Under the pieces are notes generated by a model. The model was not told the DNA's origin and made no database searches. It was given only the letters and a program-made list of their open reading frames with translations. 64,000 nucleotides of DNA, taken from contig MNCI01001933.1 in NCBI GenBank assembly GCA_015680685.1, positions 184,852-248,851 of the forward strand. Direction: 5' to 3'. Below, piece after piece: positions 44,290-56,355 of the stretch. Made by a program: the position numbers and the translations under genes. The number at the start of each line of letters is the position of its first letter. Positions within the stretch are counted from its first letter, which is position 1. Source of the stretch: Gnetum montanum (lineage: Eukaryota > Streptophyta > Gnetopsida > Gnetales > Gnetaceae).

Positions 44290-47142
44290 TCACACCGTCC
44301 CTAGGGGTGGTGGTTTTGACAGAACTTCTCCAGCCTCTGGCCCGTGCGTTGGTGGCGGCATGGATGTTGGTAGCCCCTCGGCAGTTGCAACCTCTGGAGA
44401 CAGCTAGAAAGCCTTCAAGAGAGCCCTCATTTTCTCTTCTTTACTTCTAGGGTCGTTCACAGTCTAGGTAGCTTCTCCAATGTGTGCTGGAACTGGAATT
44501 TTCCAAGGGCAAGGCAACGTTGGAATGAGTTCTTTCAAATTGACAAACTCGGCTACAAACTGTTTGCGTTCAATATCGAACGCTCGGATTGATGCTTGCA
44601 GTTGCTGGTAGTCACTCATTCTTCGGGCTAGGTCCTCCACAACGGCACGTTGGCTTTCAAAGCTTGTATGGAGAACTTCGAGTTCCGTGTTTGCTGTTGC
44701 TAGCTTCTATTTTGTTGCCTTGTGCGCCTGGAACTCTCCCTCGTATAGAGAATACAAGGCGGCCACTTGTTTTTTTAACTTTGACCATGATCTCCCAGCT
44801 GTGAGCATAGCCAGGTTTGCATACCGAAGGTTGGCTAACTCCATGTATTCTGTCATTTCTTCAATTTGCAACTCATTGAGGCGGATTTCTGCTTTGTTAC
44901 AGGCATTCAATCCGTCAAAGATGGATGGCCATACATTGCCTCCTTCTTGGAGCTGTTAGAGCACTTGGTTCATCTGAGCTTTAGTGACTTGAATATGCTT
45001 CTCGTTCACCTCCTTCTGCAATCCCACTTGGTCCCTGTAATGATTTTTGACTCTTTCAAACTTTAGGGCCTTGTTCTTCCAAGCGGCAATTTCGATTGCA
45101 AACTTCTGTCGCAACGCTCGAACCTCCTCCATTGACAAATTCCGATTCTTAGCAGCCAACCTTCTCATTTCTACATTCACCCTGGCTAGCTCCTCCTGCT
45201 GTTGGTGGATAAAATCTTTCATGTGAACGTTCTCTGCACCAACATTGCGTAGGCGATGAACTTTGGTGGTTAGCTGCACGTTCTCCTAGCGAATCTCTGC
45301 CAAGTCCTTTAAATGATATGCTTAGGTATCTGCTGTGGACTTGTCTAGGATCGTCGTCTCCCTTTCATCCTCAACAACCTAAAGTTTAAGTTGAAGCTGT
45401 TGAAAAGCTTCATCTCTCGTGATTTCGCGGTCAAGGATGGCTGGATCGGCAAGCTGGGCTCTTAATTGGGCAACCTCCGTCGCCAAGCGCTGACAAGTAG
45501 TTTGAGTGACTTCTAGTTGCCCCTCTAGAACAAGGCTCTTGCCCCTTGCCGTTAGCAGCTCCGACTGGGTTGCAGTGATGTTGTCCGGAAGATCGAAGAC
45601 ATACGGAAGCGCTTGCCCAGTTCCTACCAGTTGGTCCAACATTTCTTCATGTTGGGCTGCATCCATCCTGCTACGTGAAGTTTTGGTAGATACCTGTACA
45701 TCTTGTAGCCCATGGATGTTTAGTACAAGTGCCGCCGATGCATTGAGAGCGGTAGCAATGGTGTCAGCAACCACTTTGGCTGCAACTTCTTGTCCCTGGT
45801 GCTGCATCACCAAGATCGTCGCCCCCTCACCATCCTCCAAGCGTACCGAGAAAGTAGCAGCATTTCCTGAGATTTCAAGGAATAACTACTGGGTTGTAGT
45901 TGATACATCTTGGATGCTCGGATTTGTTTTGGTTGGAATGGGTGCTCAGGCGGTGGAAAATATCGACCCTGCCCTTTCAAACAAACTGACTGATTGTGCC
46001 ACTTGCTCCAAGTGACTCATGGTAGGGCGATAGACCGAAGGATCATCTCCTCCACCAATTCTGCCAGATTGCTCTGGCTGATTCGAGAGCATTTCTCAGA
46101 TCTCGAGAATGTATGTTGCTATTGTTTACGAGCCCGACTGCGTTGTTTGCACAAGTGGTGGAGGTGGTTGCTGCTCTTCCTTTGTCTATGTGACGGCAGG
46201 GGTTTTGTCTTTCATCATTTCCCACCACGAGGCAATTGGGGCACGCCGAATGATATTGTTAGAGTACCGTGCTATCCCTACCCGTTTGCATAACTTTCGG
46301 ATTAGGTAGGGAAAGGGGAGAGCTCGTCTTCCACATTCATTCTCTGCGAACCTCTTTTCAATTTCTAAAAATAATAGTTGTGGAAGACTCATGGGAAATT
46401 TCCCACTCAAGGCGGCACACACACGAGCGGAGAAGGTAGTGATTTTGCTCAATCTTATCATTGGATTCAGATGGTAAGACGCTATCTTTGAATAGACTCT
46501 CTCCGCCGTGGTCAAGGAGCCGAATTCCTTGTGCTCTACCCTGTAGCACCGTTGGATCCATTGCACCTTTACCCCTGGATCGACCTGCTTAGGAATTTCC
46601 GCCACATCTGCCCCAGTTTCAGGCAACCTCAGAGCTTGTGCTATTGCTTTTGAAAAGTAAGAGACATATATGTCCTTGATTCTTACTCTTGACCCTGGTT
46701 GCCGATTCATCCAGAAGAGATATGTTTCTCCTAAGTACCACTCACCACTGGTTGTGATGATTGGCCACATTGGAGAGTGCTGCAATTGCAATCTCACATC
46801 TTTTGGAGCATGCTCAAGGAATGGTCCAAAATTCAACTCTTGGAGGACCATCCGTTGCACCTTGTGTGGTGTGATAGCATTAAGGCAGGCTTGGGTCAAT
46901 GTGACCTCAAGCTGCGGTGCTATCCCAGGCGTCTCATCCCCTAGCAATTGCACACCGAGAATTTCCTCTTCAGGAATCTGGTGGACAGATTCCACGTCAG
47001 GTCATTAGCGGAAGGGCCCAGTTGCATGGGAACCCTCTGCATACTCTGGCGGTTGCATTCCGCGTCCCCTTCCTGTACGTGGGTGCTTATCCCTTGGTTG
47101 CGATGGTCCTTCATCCCTTGGGTGCCTTGGTTTGGGTGCCAT
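44290..47142 (-). pseudogene. Third open frame (ORF3) of the gypsy element, sense strand
   Basis: From ATG at 47142 to TGA at 44292 a single reading frame of about 950 codons can be followed with no frame change but about 14 internal stops. The N-terminus is basic (MAPKPRHPRDEG.. then RTGRGRGM). The central 270 residues (46995-46189) hold a globular region with TAERVYSKIASYHLNPMIRL and LPFPYLIRKLCKRVGI, a pattern like the 'putative plant transposon protein' (Transposase_32-like) domain. The C-terminal half (about 45840-44500) is mostly coiled coil, rich in Gln/Glu/Ala/Leu. No membrane helix or signal peptide was seen, so it is not a clear envelope protein. The sequence TTTGTTTTCAG just before the ATG is a good 3' splice site, suggesting expression from a spliced RNA. 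Role unknown. Confidence 0.7.
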
Positions 47143-49081
47143 CTGAAAACAAACATAACCATCCGTTAGACCAAGTTATAGCCTAAAATGATCTGTATAT
47201 ACCTTTTTAGTTTGACTAAGTTATGTTAATGGCACAGGCACATTGTTAAGTTTTTCGGAGTGTTAAGTTAGGGGTTAGGGCGAAAATTTTTTGTAATGAA
47301 CAATTAATTAATTACACAAGGGCACCACCCCCCATGACTAAGTGCATATCTCCGATTGCGAAAAAAGGGCCAGGACAGGTTGATGCGGACACGCGATGGA
47401 ATGTAGGTGTGTTGGAAAGGTTTAGGCAGAAAAAACAACAGAAATTCCCCTCAATTTGGACTCCAAATGACGAAAAAATGATAAGGTGCAGTGGATATAT
47501 ATAGGGATTGGGAGTTGCATCGATGGGGCTGCATATACGGGGCCCCGTATATGCAGCATTGTTCACCCGAAGACCAGCGTTGACCAACCCAAAAAACACT
47601 CGAAATGAAAAATTTGGAAAGCCAAATTGAGGCGGTTGAAGTGTAGAAAAGGCCCGATTGTGGCTAAAGATAAGAGGAAGGGATTGAAGCGCGAAAAAGA
47701 GACAAAATTGGAGAACGGGAGTGAAAAAGAACTCAAGCGAGGATGAAATCGAATGATGGGACACAAAAAACAATCAACCAAGAAATCCAAAGGATTGGAG
47801 GCTTAATAGGCAAAATCAAGAATATGCAGGTGGGTCCTCCCCAGAGCAGGCAATAGCTGTATAGCCCCTGCATACCTTCAACACTGGGGTCTGTGGGCCC
47901 CAGTGTTGATAATAGGTGCCACCAGTGAAGACTCCAAACCAAGAGAAACCCGCCAAGGCATGAGAGAGCAACAGAAAACACAATGAACCCATTAGACATA
48001 AAAAGGGCAGTGAGGTGAGAACGGAGAGAAGTGGGAATGAAAGGAGAGGAGAGAATGGAAATTCCAAATGCCGATCACATAAAACCCCATGTGTAAGCAT
48101 GGTTAAGTGACCTGGTAGAACCTTTCTTGAGATCATACCCAAAACCATCTGCAAACAGTGACCTCCCAGCGATAGACGAAGTCGAAACCATCCCCAAAGA
48201 AACCAGAATGACCCCACAGAAAACTATCACTCCAGGAAATGTGAGAAGAGGGAAGTGAAACGGGACAAAGTTAGAGGGGACCAAGGAAGTCCCATAATAA
48301 GTACGTGTAGCCCAGGAGAGGCGGTCTAAGGGGTGTGCTTTGAATTCCCACCGCGATATATTTTTTTTTCTTTTGTGTGGGGGAACCACACCATGTGAAG
48401 ACCCATGCATGTGTGCATGGATCCGACCAAGGGGTGTGCTTTGAATCCTTAGTTTATTTGTTTATTTTGTTTTTGCTTTTTTTTTTCCGGTGAGTACCAC
48501 ACCATGCAAGGTCAAAATGCCCAAAAACTTCCGTGGAGAGAGACTTGGAGTGGGAGGAAATCTGTAAGGACACACCAGTAACCCAGGGAACAGAACAGAA
48601 CAACGAATAAAGCATTCCCTTTGAGGTCACACCTGATTCAAACTAGTAGGTCTTCCCTCAGTCAGGGAACTACACAAGTCACACATTCATTAAAAGGTTT
48701 GTTAAGTGAAGGGGTGCATGTTCGCAACACAAGAAAAACCATGGAATGGTGAATGGGCGGATGACGTGGACTCACTGCCGAATTTATGAAGTGAAAACAA
48801 TGTAAAATCTAAGGACAACCATGCAATGGCAGGAACCAGATAACTAGGAAGACTATTATAGTACCCATCGTAATGAAAACCAACTATGCCAAACCATAAG
48901 ATGACGACAAAAAGTAAACAAAAGAACACGAAAAATGAAAAACAAAGAACTATGAACAAAAATTGTAAAACAAAAAGTGGAAAACAAAGAAATGGAAAAC
49001 AAAAACTAGAAAACAATAAATGGAAAACAAAAAAGTATAAAACAAAAATTGATAAAATGGTGAGGGGTGCAGTGAAATGGA
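47143..49081 (-). mobile_element. Non-coding spacer between pol and ORF3
   Basis: About 1.9 kb without a supported frame. It contains an A-rich AAAACAAAA tract (48890-49060), a 30-bp perfect palindrome (47528-47557), and a TATA-like TATATATA on the minus strand (about 47502-47495). The frames shown on either strand have no known domain. Confidence 0.5.
47495..47557 (-). promoter_or_regulatory. Palindrome plus TATA unit upstream of ORF3
   Basis: The 30-bp perfect palindrome with centre CGGGGCCCCG (47528-47557) lies about 26 bp upstream, in minus-strand terms, of TATATATA. The same layout occurs in the LTRs. It may be an internal promoter for ORF3, about 350-500 bp before its ATG, or a relic of an inserted LTR. 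Confidence 0.4.
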
Positions 49082-50335
49082 TCAGTAGGGATAAGGGTCT
49101 ACCCCACAACTAGGTGGAAAGGAGGAGACATGAAAGATGGAGCGTGGATGACCGGCTAATGATGAGGCTGTATGGATCTCACGAAAAGGTTTGAGTTGTT
49201 GGTGGTTGACCAACTGTGTTCTGGTGGGATCCCCAGGTTTGTGAATTAGCAAGGCCTCGGATGGGAAGGTTTCGGAGACAATATAAGGTCCCTCCCATAG
49301 CGTCTGAAACTTTGTTGGCTGGGATACATGTGAGGGATTCCAATACAATACCTTGTCTCCACATCGAAATGTGACCTTTTGAATTCTAAGATCATGTCTT
49401 TTCTTGTTATAGGCCTTGTGGGTTTCGTTGGAAAATAGGGCTACTAATCGGTTCTCATCTAGTACACTTAAGTTGATTAATCGTTTTCATTGTGCTAGTG
49501 GTAGGTCAAGGTCGAGGTCACAGGCAGTGGATAGTGTCTAGAGTTTTGCTTGGATTGGAAGTGTTGGCAACTTACCATACACTAACTCATAGGGAGAGTA
49601 CCCAACAGGAAGTTTCCAGGTGGAGCAATAGGCCCATAGGGCATCGTTAAGCTTGGTACTCCAGTCCCTCATGTATTTGTTAAGTATTCGTGTAAGGATC
49701 TTGGTAATTTTCCTATTTGTGACTTCGGCTTGCCCATTGGCTTGGGGGTGATAAGGTGTTGTAAATTTGTGTGTTACCCCTAAGCGTTGCATGAGCTTCC
49801 ACAAAGTAACCCTCGTGAAGTGTGTCCCATTGTCAAAAATGACTGCATGAGGCACTCCAAACCTGGTAACGATTTGTTGTTGAACAAATCGTGCGGCGGT
49901 GTTGGAAGAATAGTCAATGACGGCTGCCGCTTCTACCCACTTTGTACAATAGTCCACCGCCATGATGATATACATCTTTTTGTTTGATAAGGGGGTGATG
50001 GACCCCATGAAGTCGATACCCTAGATGTCAAAGGGCTCCAGTGGTTGAATCCACTGTTGAGGTCCCTCCAACCGTGCCGACATCCCACCATCTCGTTGGC
50101 ATCATTCACAGGAGCAAGCGAACCATTGTGCGTCCCTGAAGAGTGTAGGCCAATAATACCCTACAAGCAGGATTTTAATGGCCGTTCTGCGTCCAGCATA
50201 GTGGCCCCCATAAGGGTCCTCATGAGCATCTTGGAGGATGCGCAGTGTATCAGCATCAGGGACACACCATCGGACCAAGCCGTCTGCGCACACCTTGTAG
50301 AGGTGGCCGTTGATTTCCATGAAATGCTTAGCCTT
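49082..50335 (-). pseudogene. Integrase of the gypsy element
   Basis: Integrase inserts the DNA copy into the host genome. The zinc domain reads AHEDPYGGHYAGRRT then FACSCE, stop, CQRDGG (HHCC, about 50250-50090). The catalytic core has GIDFMG, VIFDNGTHF and PYHPQANGQAEVTN, i.e. all three acidic residues (D, D, E). The stop before GIDFMG stands where Trp is usual (TGG to TAG). The frame goes on to 49082 with a C-terminal tail FQTLWEGPYIVSE typical of gypsy elements. Same frame as RT. A second, more decayed copy of this region lies at 59.6-60.7 kb. Confidence 0.85.
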
Positions 50336-51910
50336 ATGAAGAAACTGCTATTTCTTTCGATGGTTCCATTCTTTTGGCAGCTCCTGTGTTGTAAGGTAGG
50401 TAAGGATGCAGTTGAACCAAGGAGATTCCTTGGGTGCTTGAGGATGAACGGTGCCTGTGAAGAGGAGTTCATCTGGAAATTGATTGGATAAAGGCTCCTC
50501 CTCTTCTGCGTCATCCCATCGTAATTGAGACAAATGGTCAGCTACCACATTCTCGGATCCCTTTTTGTCTACCATTGTCAGATTGAACTCCTGAAGAATC
50601 ACCAGCCACCAAATTATGTAGGGGCTCACCGTTGGTTTATTCATTAGGAACCGAATAGCACTATGGTCTGTGTGCACAAACACCTCATATCCAAGCACAT
50701 AGTGCAGGAATTTATCCAATGTGAACACCACCGCTATCAATTCCTTTTTAGTGGTGGTATAGTTTAGTTGTGCACCCACAATGCTACGACTTGCATAGTG
50801 GATATAATATAGACGTTTTTGATCGTTAAACTGTGTAAGCACGGCTCCCAAAGTGTATTTGGAGGCATTTGTCATAATGTGGAAGGGTCTAGACTAATCA
50901 AGTGCCCGTAGAATCGAAACTTCTATGAGTTTCTGCTTCAGCTCTTGGAATGCGGACTTGCATTCCTTGGTCCAGATGAACGGAGCATCTTTCTTTGTAA
51001 GCTCTACCAATGGTCGGGCTATCTTTGAGAAGTGTTCAATAAAGCACCGGTAGTAACCCATGTGTCCAAGGAATGACCGCACATCTTTGATAATACTTGG
51101 TTGGCAGGTAATTCCTTGGATGACCCTAATCTTTTTAGGGTCTATGCTGATCCTTGTTGATGAAATGAGATGCCCCAACACTATGCCCTATTGGACCATT
51201 AGATGGCTCTTTTGCCAATTGAGCCGTAGATTGGTGTCTACACACCTCTTTAAAACTTGCTCTAGGCGGTCCAAGGCTTGCTCAAACGTGGCACCATAGG
51301 TAGAGAAGTCATCCATGAAGACTTCTACACCATTGCTGATTTGTTGCTGAAAAATGCTCAAGACAAGGTGTTGGAATGTTGCAGGCGTGTTGCACAGGCC
51401 AAAGGGCATCTTCTTATATGCAAAAGTCCCCCATGGACTTGTGAAAGTAGTCTTGGCCTAGTCCTCTGGTGTGATTTGGATCTGGTTATAACCACTATAA
51501 CCATCCAAAAAATTGTAATATTGGTGTCCTACGATTGTGTCCAACACTTGGTCCAAAAATGGGAGCAGGAAGTGGTCCTTGAACGTTGCCATGTTGAGCA
51601 ACCGGAAATTGATACAAACCCTCCACTTGCCACCTTTCTTGGGTACGATAACAAGGGGACTAACCCACTCACTATCGACGACAGAATAAATGAATCCTGC
51701 CTTAAGTAGTTGTTCAATTTCATCCTTTACGACTTGCTTCAACTTGGGATTCAACCATCTTTGTGGCTGTTGCCGTGGCTTCATGGAAGGGTCAAGGTAG
51801 ATATGGTGCTGGCAGATCCTAGGATCAACACCAGTCAGCTCAGGATAGGACCACGCAAATGCAGCAACCCATTTGTTTACCATCACCTCAACTTATGTTT
51901 TTGTTCTAGA
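50336..51910 (-). pseudogene. Reverse transcriptase and RNase H of the gypsy element
   Basis: RT starts near 51886 with VSPLVIVPKKGGKWRVCINF and has the active site VFMDDFSTYG (about 51325-51295). The stop in ITPED, stop, AKTTF stands where Gln is usual (CAG to TAG). RNase H reads MTNASKYTLGAVLTQ (Asp to Asn at the first catalytic site), TTKKELIAVVF, VHTDHSAI and NVVADHLSQL. The stop before SRPF stands where Trp is usual. One frame holds throughout, with a change to the protease frame near 51.9 kb. Confidence 0.85.
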
Positions 51911-52935
51911 GCAAGGGTAGCATTGATAATTATCGGCTTGCCATTTTGCAAGAATGCATACTCTAAGTGAGTCGGTAGGGACTTTAGTTCAAGGGGCTCT
52001 TACTGGAAGCTCTCAGGATCTCTAGCTTTCCCCAGTCATCAAAGTCATCAACGATGAAGGTCTGTTGATGAATATCCTCCATCACATCCATGCTATCAAT
52101 GTAGGCTTGCACTAGCCCCTCAGACGGTTCCATGCATATTGTGCTGCTGGCAGGATCAACTGTCAGCCACTGGGTGCCTTCTTGGTTAGTGGCTGCTGCA
52201 TACAGGCATTGTTGAATTGGAGATTCCTCGGTACACTGACTGCATGCTTGAATGGATGTCCGCTCAACGGACCATAACTGCTGCACACAGTTGCACCCCG
52301 AGTCGCTGTACACGATGCATGGAACTTTTTTCTTCTCAATCTTCCCAAAAGGATTTTCCTTTAAAATTTCCAAGGACAGATCTCAGAGTCCTAATTGTGC
52401 ATCCACCGTGCTTAGCCAGGCTCTTCCCATGATGATTGGGAAGTTTTCCTTATAGTTTTCAATGCGGATGACCAGGAAGTCAGCAGGGTAGGACCACCCA
52501 CAGACAGTGGTCATAATGTCCTCCACCAAATCCAAAGGAATGGTGATGGATTGATCTGTTAACTCAAGCTAGATGTTGCTCTTCTTTAGTGGGGGCAGGT
52601 TCTAGTTCTTGTACATGTCATGAGAGATTAAATTAACCCCTGACCCTGAGTCCAAAAGAGCTTTGCACGGCTCATTCCCAGCCACCTAAAGATAGATTAG
52701 GGGGCTTCCTAGATCTGTCAATTTCCAGGGAAGAGAACCTGCTTTGATCCAGTCAGTCATGACATGTGTAAGCATGACCGTCTAGACGTTGGATTACGGC
52801 AGAGCGAAGGGTTGCTCGGGCGGTATGATGTTAGAGGCGTTGGTAAGGCATTGGCCACAGGCATAGGTGAGGGTGTGTTCGGATTGTTGGGCCGGAAGAA
52901 AGGGCATTTACATGGCTTGGATTCCGGTCCACTTG
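51911..52935 (-). pseudogene. Aspartic protease region of the gypsy element
   Basis: The protease processes the gag-pol polyprotein. The active site reads CKALLDSGSGVNLISHDMY (Asp codon 52652-52650), the DSG form usual in this branch. It then runs through FPIIMGRAWLSTVDAQLG (the ILGR-like part) and a linker toward RT. It is in a different frame from both gag and RT; whether the gag/pro change is a natural frameshift or damage cannot be told from one copy. Confidence 0.75.
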
Positions 52936-55278
52936 GCCTAGGTGCCGGTTGTAAATTCACAGCCCTCGTAGCGCTTCGTTGTTGTGGCTATGGCGGTATT
53001 TCTCCCTGCATGGATGGAGCAGATGGCAACTGAGAGGGATGATATGGAGGAGTGGAAAAGAAGGTGACGAAGGGTAGAAGAGGTGTGGATTCGTCCCCCT
53101 AGGTGATGGAGATGGATGTCTGAAATATTCAGGGGGATGGTAGTAACTGGGAAAGGCCGCATGACTGGAAGACTCTCTTGGAGAGACGGGCTGCTGAGCA
53201 TAGTACCCATAAGGATCTGGCTGCTTGTAAGGGTACTTCTGCCTTGGAGGTGGCATCCCCCATGCTTGTGGTTGCTGCCATTGTTGGAAATACTTGTACA
53301 GTTGTGGAGGTGTTCCACTTGGATAATATCCTTGCTGCTGCTGGTGGAATCGCATGGGGTTACCTTGTGAATAAGGTAACCTTCGGGGCGTCTGCCTCTG
53401 TGCCAAACGAGGGTTCAAGGCATAGACCCCAGACTCTTGAAGGTGAGACACCACAGGACAACATCCCTTAGGATGTTCATATTGGCAAACGCTGCATCCA
53501 TCGTCCTCTTCAGTGTCAGAGTCTGCAACTTATTCTGCTGCAGCAACTTTTCCCTTACCTTTGTGTTGGGTACGTTCAACTCCCTTCTTCCTACGCCGAT
53601 CATGGTCACTACCCTACTCTTTGGACTCTTCTGTAATTTTCAATACACTTTGGAATTTCTCATCCAAAGAGTCCCATATTTTATCCACCTTTGCTGATAT
53701 TTGAGATGCAAACTTTTGTAATGGCAAAGTCTTCCAGTTCACCGCTGCTTCTAGTGGTGACTCTTCGTCCTCATCACAAAATCGGACCTCCCTTTTCCTA
53801 AGGGAAGGATCCTGGTTGAATTCTTTAGCACTCTCCTTTTTTCTGAGTTCTCCTTCCTCTTTGGCCACTTGATCAATAAGGCGCTGCAACTAATGAACCC
53901 TTAGCTCCGACAGTTGCCCCTTGGCATACACACCAAAGGTCTTTCTCGTTTCAAAATGGAGCCCATCTATAATGTGGCGAAGCTGTGCCTGCTGAGAATA
54001 ACCATGACTAGGGCACTGATGCAACAATGAATAATACCTGCTCATGGCGGCATCTAAGGGTTCATGATTTCCTTGTTTCCAACCTTGGATTTGCTGTCTC
54101 AGATTTGCCACTCTAGAGTACATTTGATATTTGTCATTAAGGATTTCAAGCATCATACTCCATCTTCTGATTGATTCTGGCTCTAAGGACCAGTACCAAC
54201 TTTCGGCTTCTTTGATGAGTGTTCGGGGAAATAGCTTCAACCATTGCCAATAATTATCAATATTTTGTAGGGTGCAGGCGTCATGGAATGCCTGCAAGTG
54301 GGTCTATGAATCACAGTTGTATCCCCCTTCAAACTTAGGGATGTTGTTCATGTCAACACGCTTGATCCGACTGTCCTTCATGTGCCTGCTTGGGATGTGA
54401 ACTGCCTCTGCAATGTGGAGCATGCTCCAAGTAGCTAACAACAGCTCATCTGAATCATAGTCCTATTGGGGACTATGACGTCTACGACGATTTCTGCTAC
54501 CCCTTATTTCATGCTGGCAAGGGCCACGCGATTGGTCGCGTGTTCCCTCACGTTTCCCTGCTCGAACCTGCTTACCACCGTCCTTTCTCTCCAACCTTCC
54601 CTTGTGACGCTCAGAGCCTGAGCTGGAGGAAGGTGAAGGAGAGGGGGAGGACGAAAAAGAAGGAAAGGCATTGTAGTCGCTTCGACATTGATCTTCCCAT
54701 CTACCCTAGTGACGGCCGTGGTCATCTCCTCCAGCTTTGCTTCGTGATTCACCATCCCCTTGAGGATCGTGATCACTTGGAGGTTGGTTCTCGATGACTG
54801 ACTGGAGGATCTGTGGCCCCAGGTGAAGTTCGGTCGAATGAGTATCATGAAATACAGGATCTCCATCGTCTTGCGGCCCTTGCGAGAATAAGGGGTTACT
54901 GAAGTGTTTCCCCTTTTGTTGTTCATATCTCTCAGCCTGCTGTTGATCTCTTGTCCATTGAGCTTCCATGGAATAATAGTCCCGGAAGTCATGGTCCTCC
55001 ATGACATACTCCGCCACTCGATCCTAGATGCCCATTCTGCCCAGATTGTGGTACAGCATCACAGGAGCTGCTCGGTCGGGCGGTAGCACGATGCTACCCT
55101 CCATGTCCCACCATCGAAGATGTTCATCCTGATGTAGGATGAATGTGAAATCAAGGACATATTCATCGGGATGTTTATATACCACCCGACATTCTTGCAG
55201 CACTGGTGGTTCAAATGCATCTCTCCTGTGAGAAGACATGTTGGACGTTAGATGGTCCATATTATTGGTGTACCTCAA
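52936..55278 (-). pseudogene. Gag of the gypsy element
   Basis: Gag builds the virus-like particle. One frame runs from ATG at 55278 (MRYTNNMDHLTSNMSSHRRD) to about 52955. The capsid part has NIPKFEGGYN, FPRTLIKEAESWYWSLE and ILNDKYQ, the Retrotrans_gag pattern. A stop at about 54305 stands where Trp is usual. A zinc-knuckle-like CSVCQYEHPKGCC lies near 53490, and a Gln/Pro/Tyr-rich tail follows (53400-52960). At least six stops but no frame change by my reading. Confidence 0.8.
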
Positions 55279-55385
55279 TTACTTAACTGAAATTCGCCTA
55301 GTGTGCAGAGATGTTTCTATCCTGGGTCCAATCCAACGACTTAAATGATAATTTCACTAAAGTCAGATGACGCATGTAAGACTAA

Positions 55386-55405
55386 CAGTCCCCGGCAACG
55401 GCGCC
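55386..55405 (-). promoter_or_regulatory. Primer binding site (Asp tRNA type)
   Basis: On the minus strand TGGCGCCGTTGCCGGGGA follows the 5' LTR after two bases. It is complementary to the 3' end of plant Asp tRNA, as in Athila/Tat elements. Confidence 0.85.
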
Positions 55406-55407
55406 AA

Positions 55408-56350
55408 TGATGAGCGACTAAGTATCCCTATGCCCAACCATACGAATCACGAGCGTTCATGTGTGACTCGGTCGATATCCGCAGACTGTAAGCACTTAAC
55501 ATACACAAGACTTCTAACCCATGAAAGCTTGGGTTGGAACGGTCATTGTCATCCTAATCTCACTTGTGAGGTTCTATTAAGTTGGTTAAGTGAGACTAAG
55601 GCTAATGATTTTTATATATTTTTAATTATATTTTGGTGACTAATTATGGTATTGAAAGTAAAGGATAAACAATTATCTAATGTCTAATTATCCTAGTTTA
55701 TGTTCTAACTACTCCTAGCATAAGTATCCGGTCCCATCTTCCGAGCACGTTCTGAGCATTTCCAAACACTGATGGGTTACCAGACGTTAAGCGTCGCTGG
55801 GTTTACCAAGTGTTTGGATTACATTCGAGATGGTCGTACTTATGTCTTTAACGAACTACGAATGAACCATAACGATTGAAATTATAGTAATAAAAACATT
55901 AATAATGAACAAATAACTAATAAAGCATAACATATTTAAACTATTAGATCAACAAGTAATTAATAAAGCATAAAAATTTTAAACTATTGAATACATGAAA
56001 CAACTAAGTCCAAATGCTGCAAGGATTGCATGAATAGTTCGTCTTTGTTGCCATCATGCCAGTGGGCTCAGATACATCAATGCTCGAATAAAGATCCGAT
56101 CACTTTTCATACACCGACTACGGGCACTTGGAAAATATTCTATCTCTTGCGGGAGCGAACTGCAAGAGCTTTGCTATCACTACTCAAAAGATGTCTAAAT
56201 GAGGCGGAAGGCCCTCATATTTATAGAATCGGCAAAGTGGGCTGCGTAAACGGGGCCACGTCGACGTAGGATGGCTATGTCGATGGGCCCACGTTGACAC
56301 AACCGCGTATATGCAACCCAGTCGATGCATTGACTTTTGACACTTCATCA
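55408..56350 (-). repeat. 5' LTR
   Basis: 943 bp, the partner of 43096-44039. Read on the minus strand U3 holds the palindrome ACGTCGACGT (56267-56258) about 31 bp upstream of the TATA box CTATAAATA (56226-56218). Transcription would run toward 55408. Confidence 0.9.
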
Positions 56351-56355
56351 GTCAA
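56351..56355. repeat. Target-site duplication GTCAA (right)
   Basis: Second copy of the duplication seen at 43091-43095. Confidence 0.8.

Larger units (their letters stand above)
43096..56350 (-). mobile_element. Full-length Ty3/gypsy retrotransposon, 13,255 bp
   Basis: Two LTRs (944 and 943 bp), 5-bp target duplication GTCAA, a primer site complementary to plant Asp tRNA, a polypurine tract, gag, pro, RT, RNase H, integrase, and a third sense frame. The Asp primer site, size and extra frame behind the integrase point to the Athila/Tat side of the family. By eye the LTRs differ at about 7% in their first 300 bp, mostly transitions, so the insertion is old but still fully laid out. It is inserted in an older relative in the same orientation. 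Stops interrupt all coding parts. Confidence 0.9.

Noticed and set aside
45506-46015. 169-codon plus-strand frame inside the gypsy element
   Set aside because: Antisense shadow of ORF3, which is continuous on the minus strand and has the recognisable segments.
47312-48410. Phe/Leu-rich minus-strand frames resembling a membrane protein or env
   Set aside because: T-rich sequence gives Phe/Leu by composition. The frames are in different phases, have no signal peptide or envelope-like order, and lie before the ORF3 splice site.
48702-49109. 135-codon Phe-rich frame after the integrase
   Set aside because: It is the translation of the A-rich low-complexity tract on the other strand.
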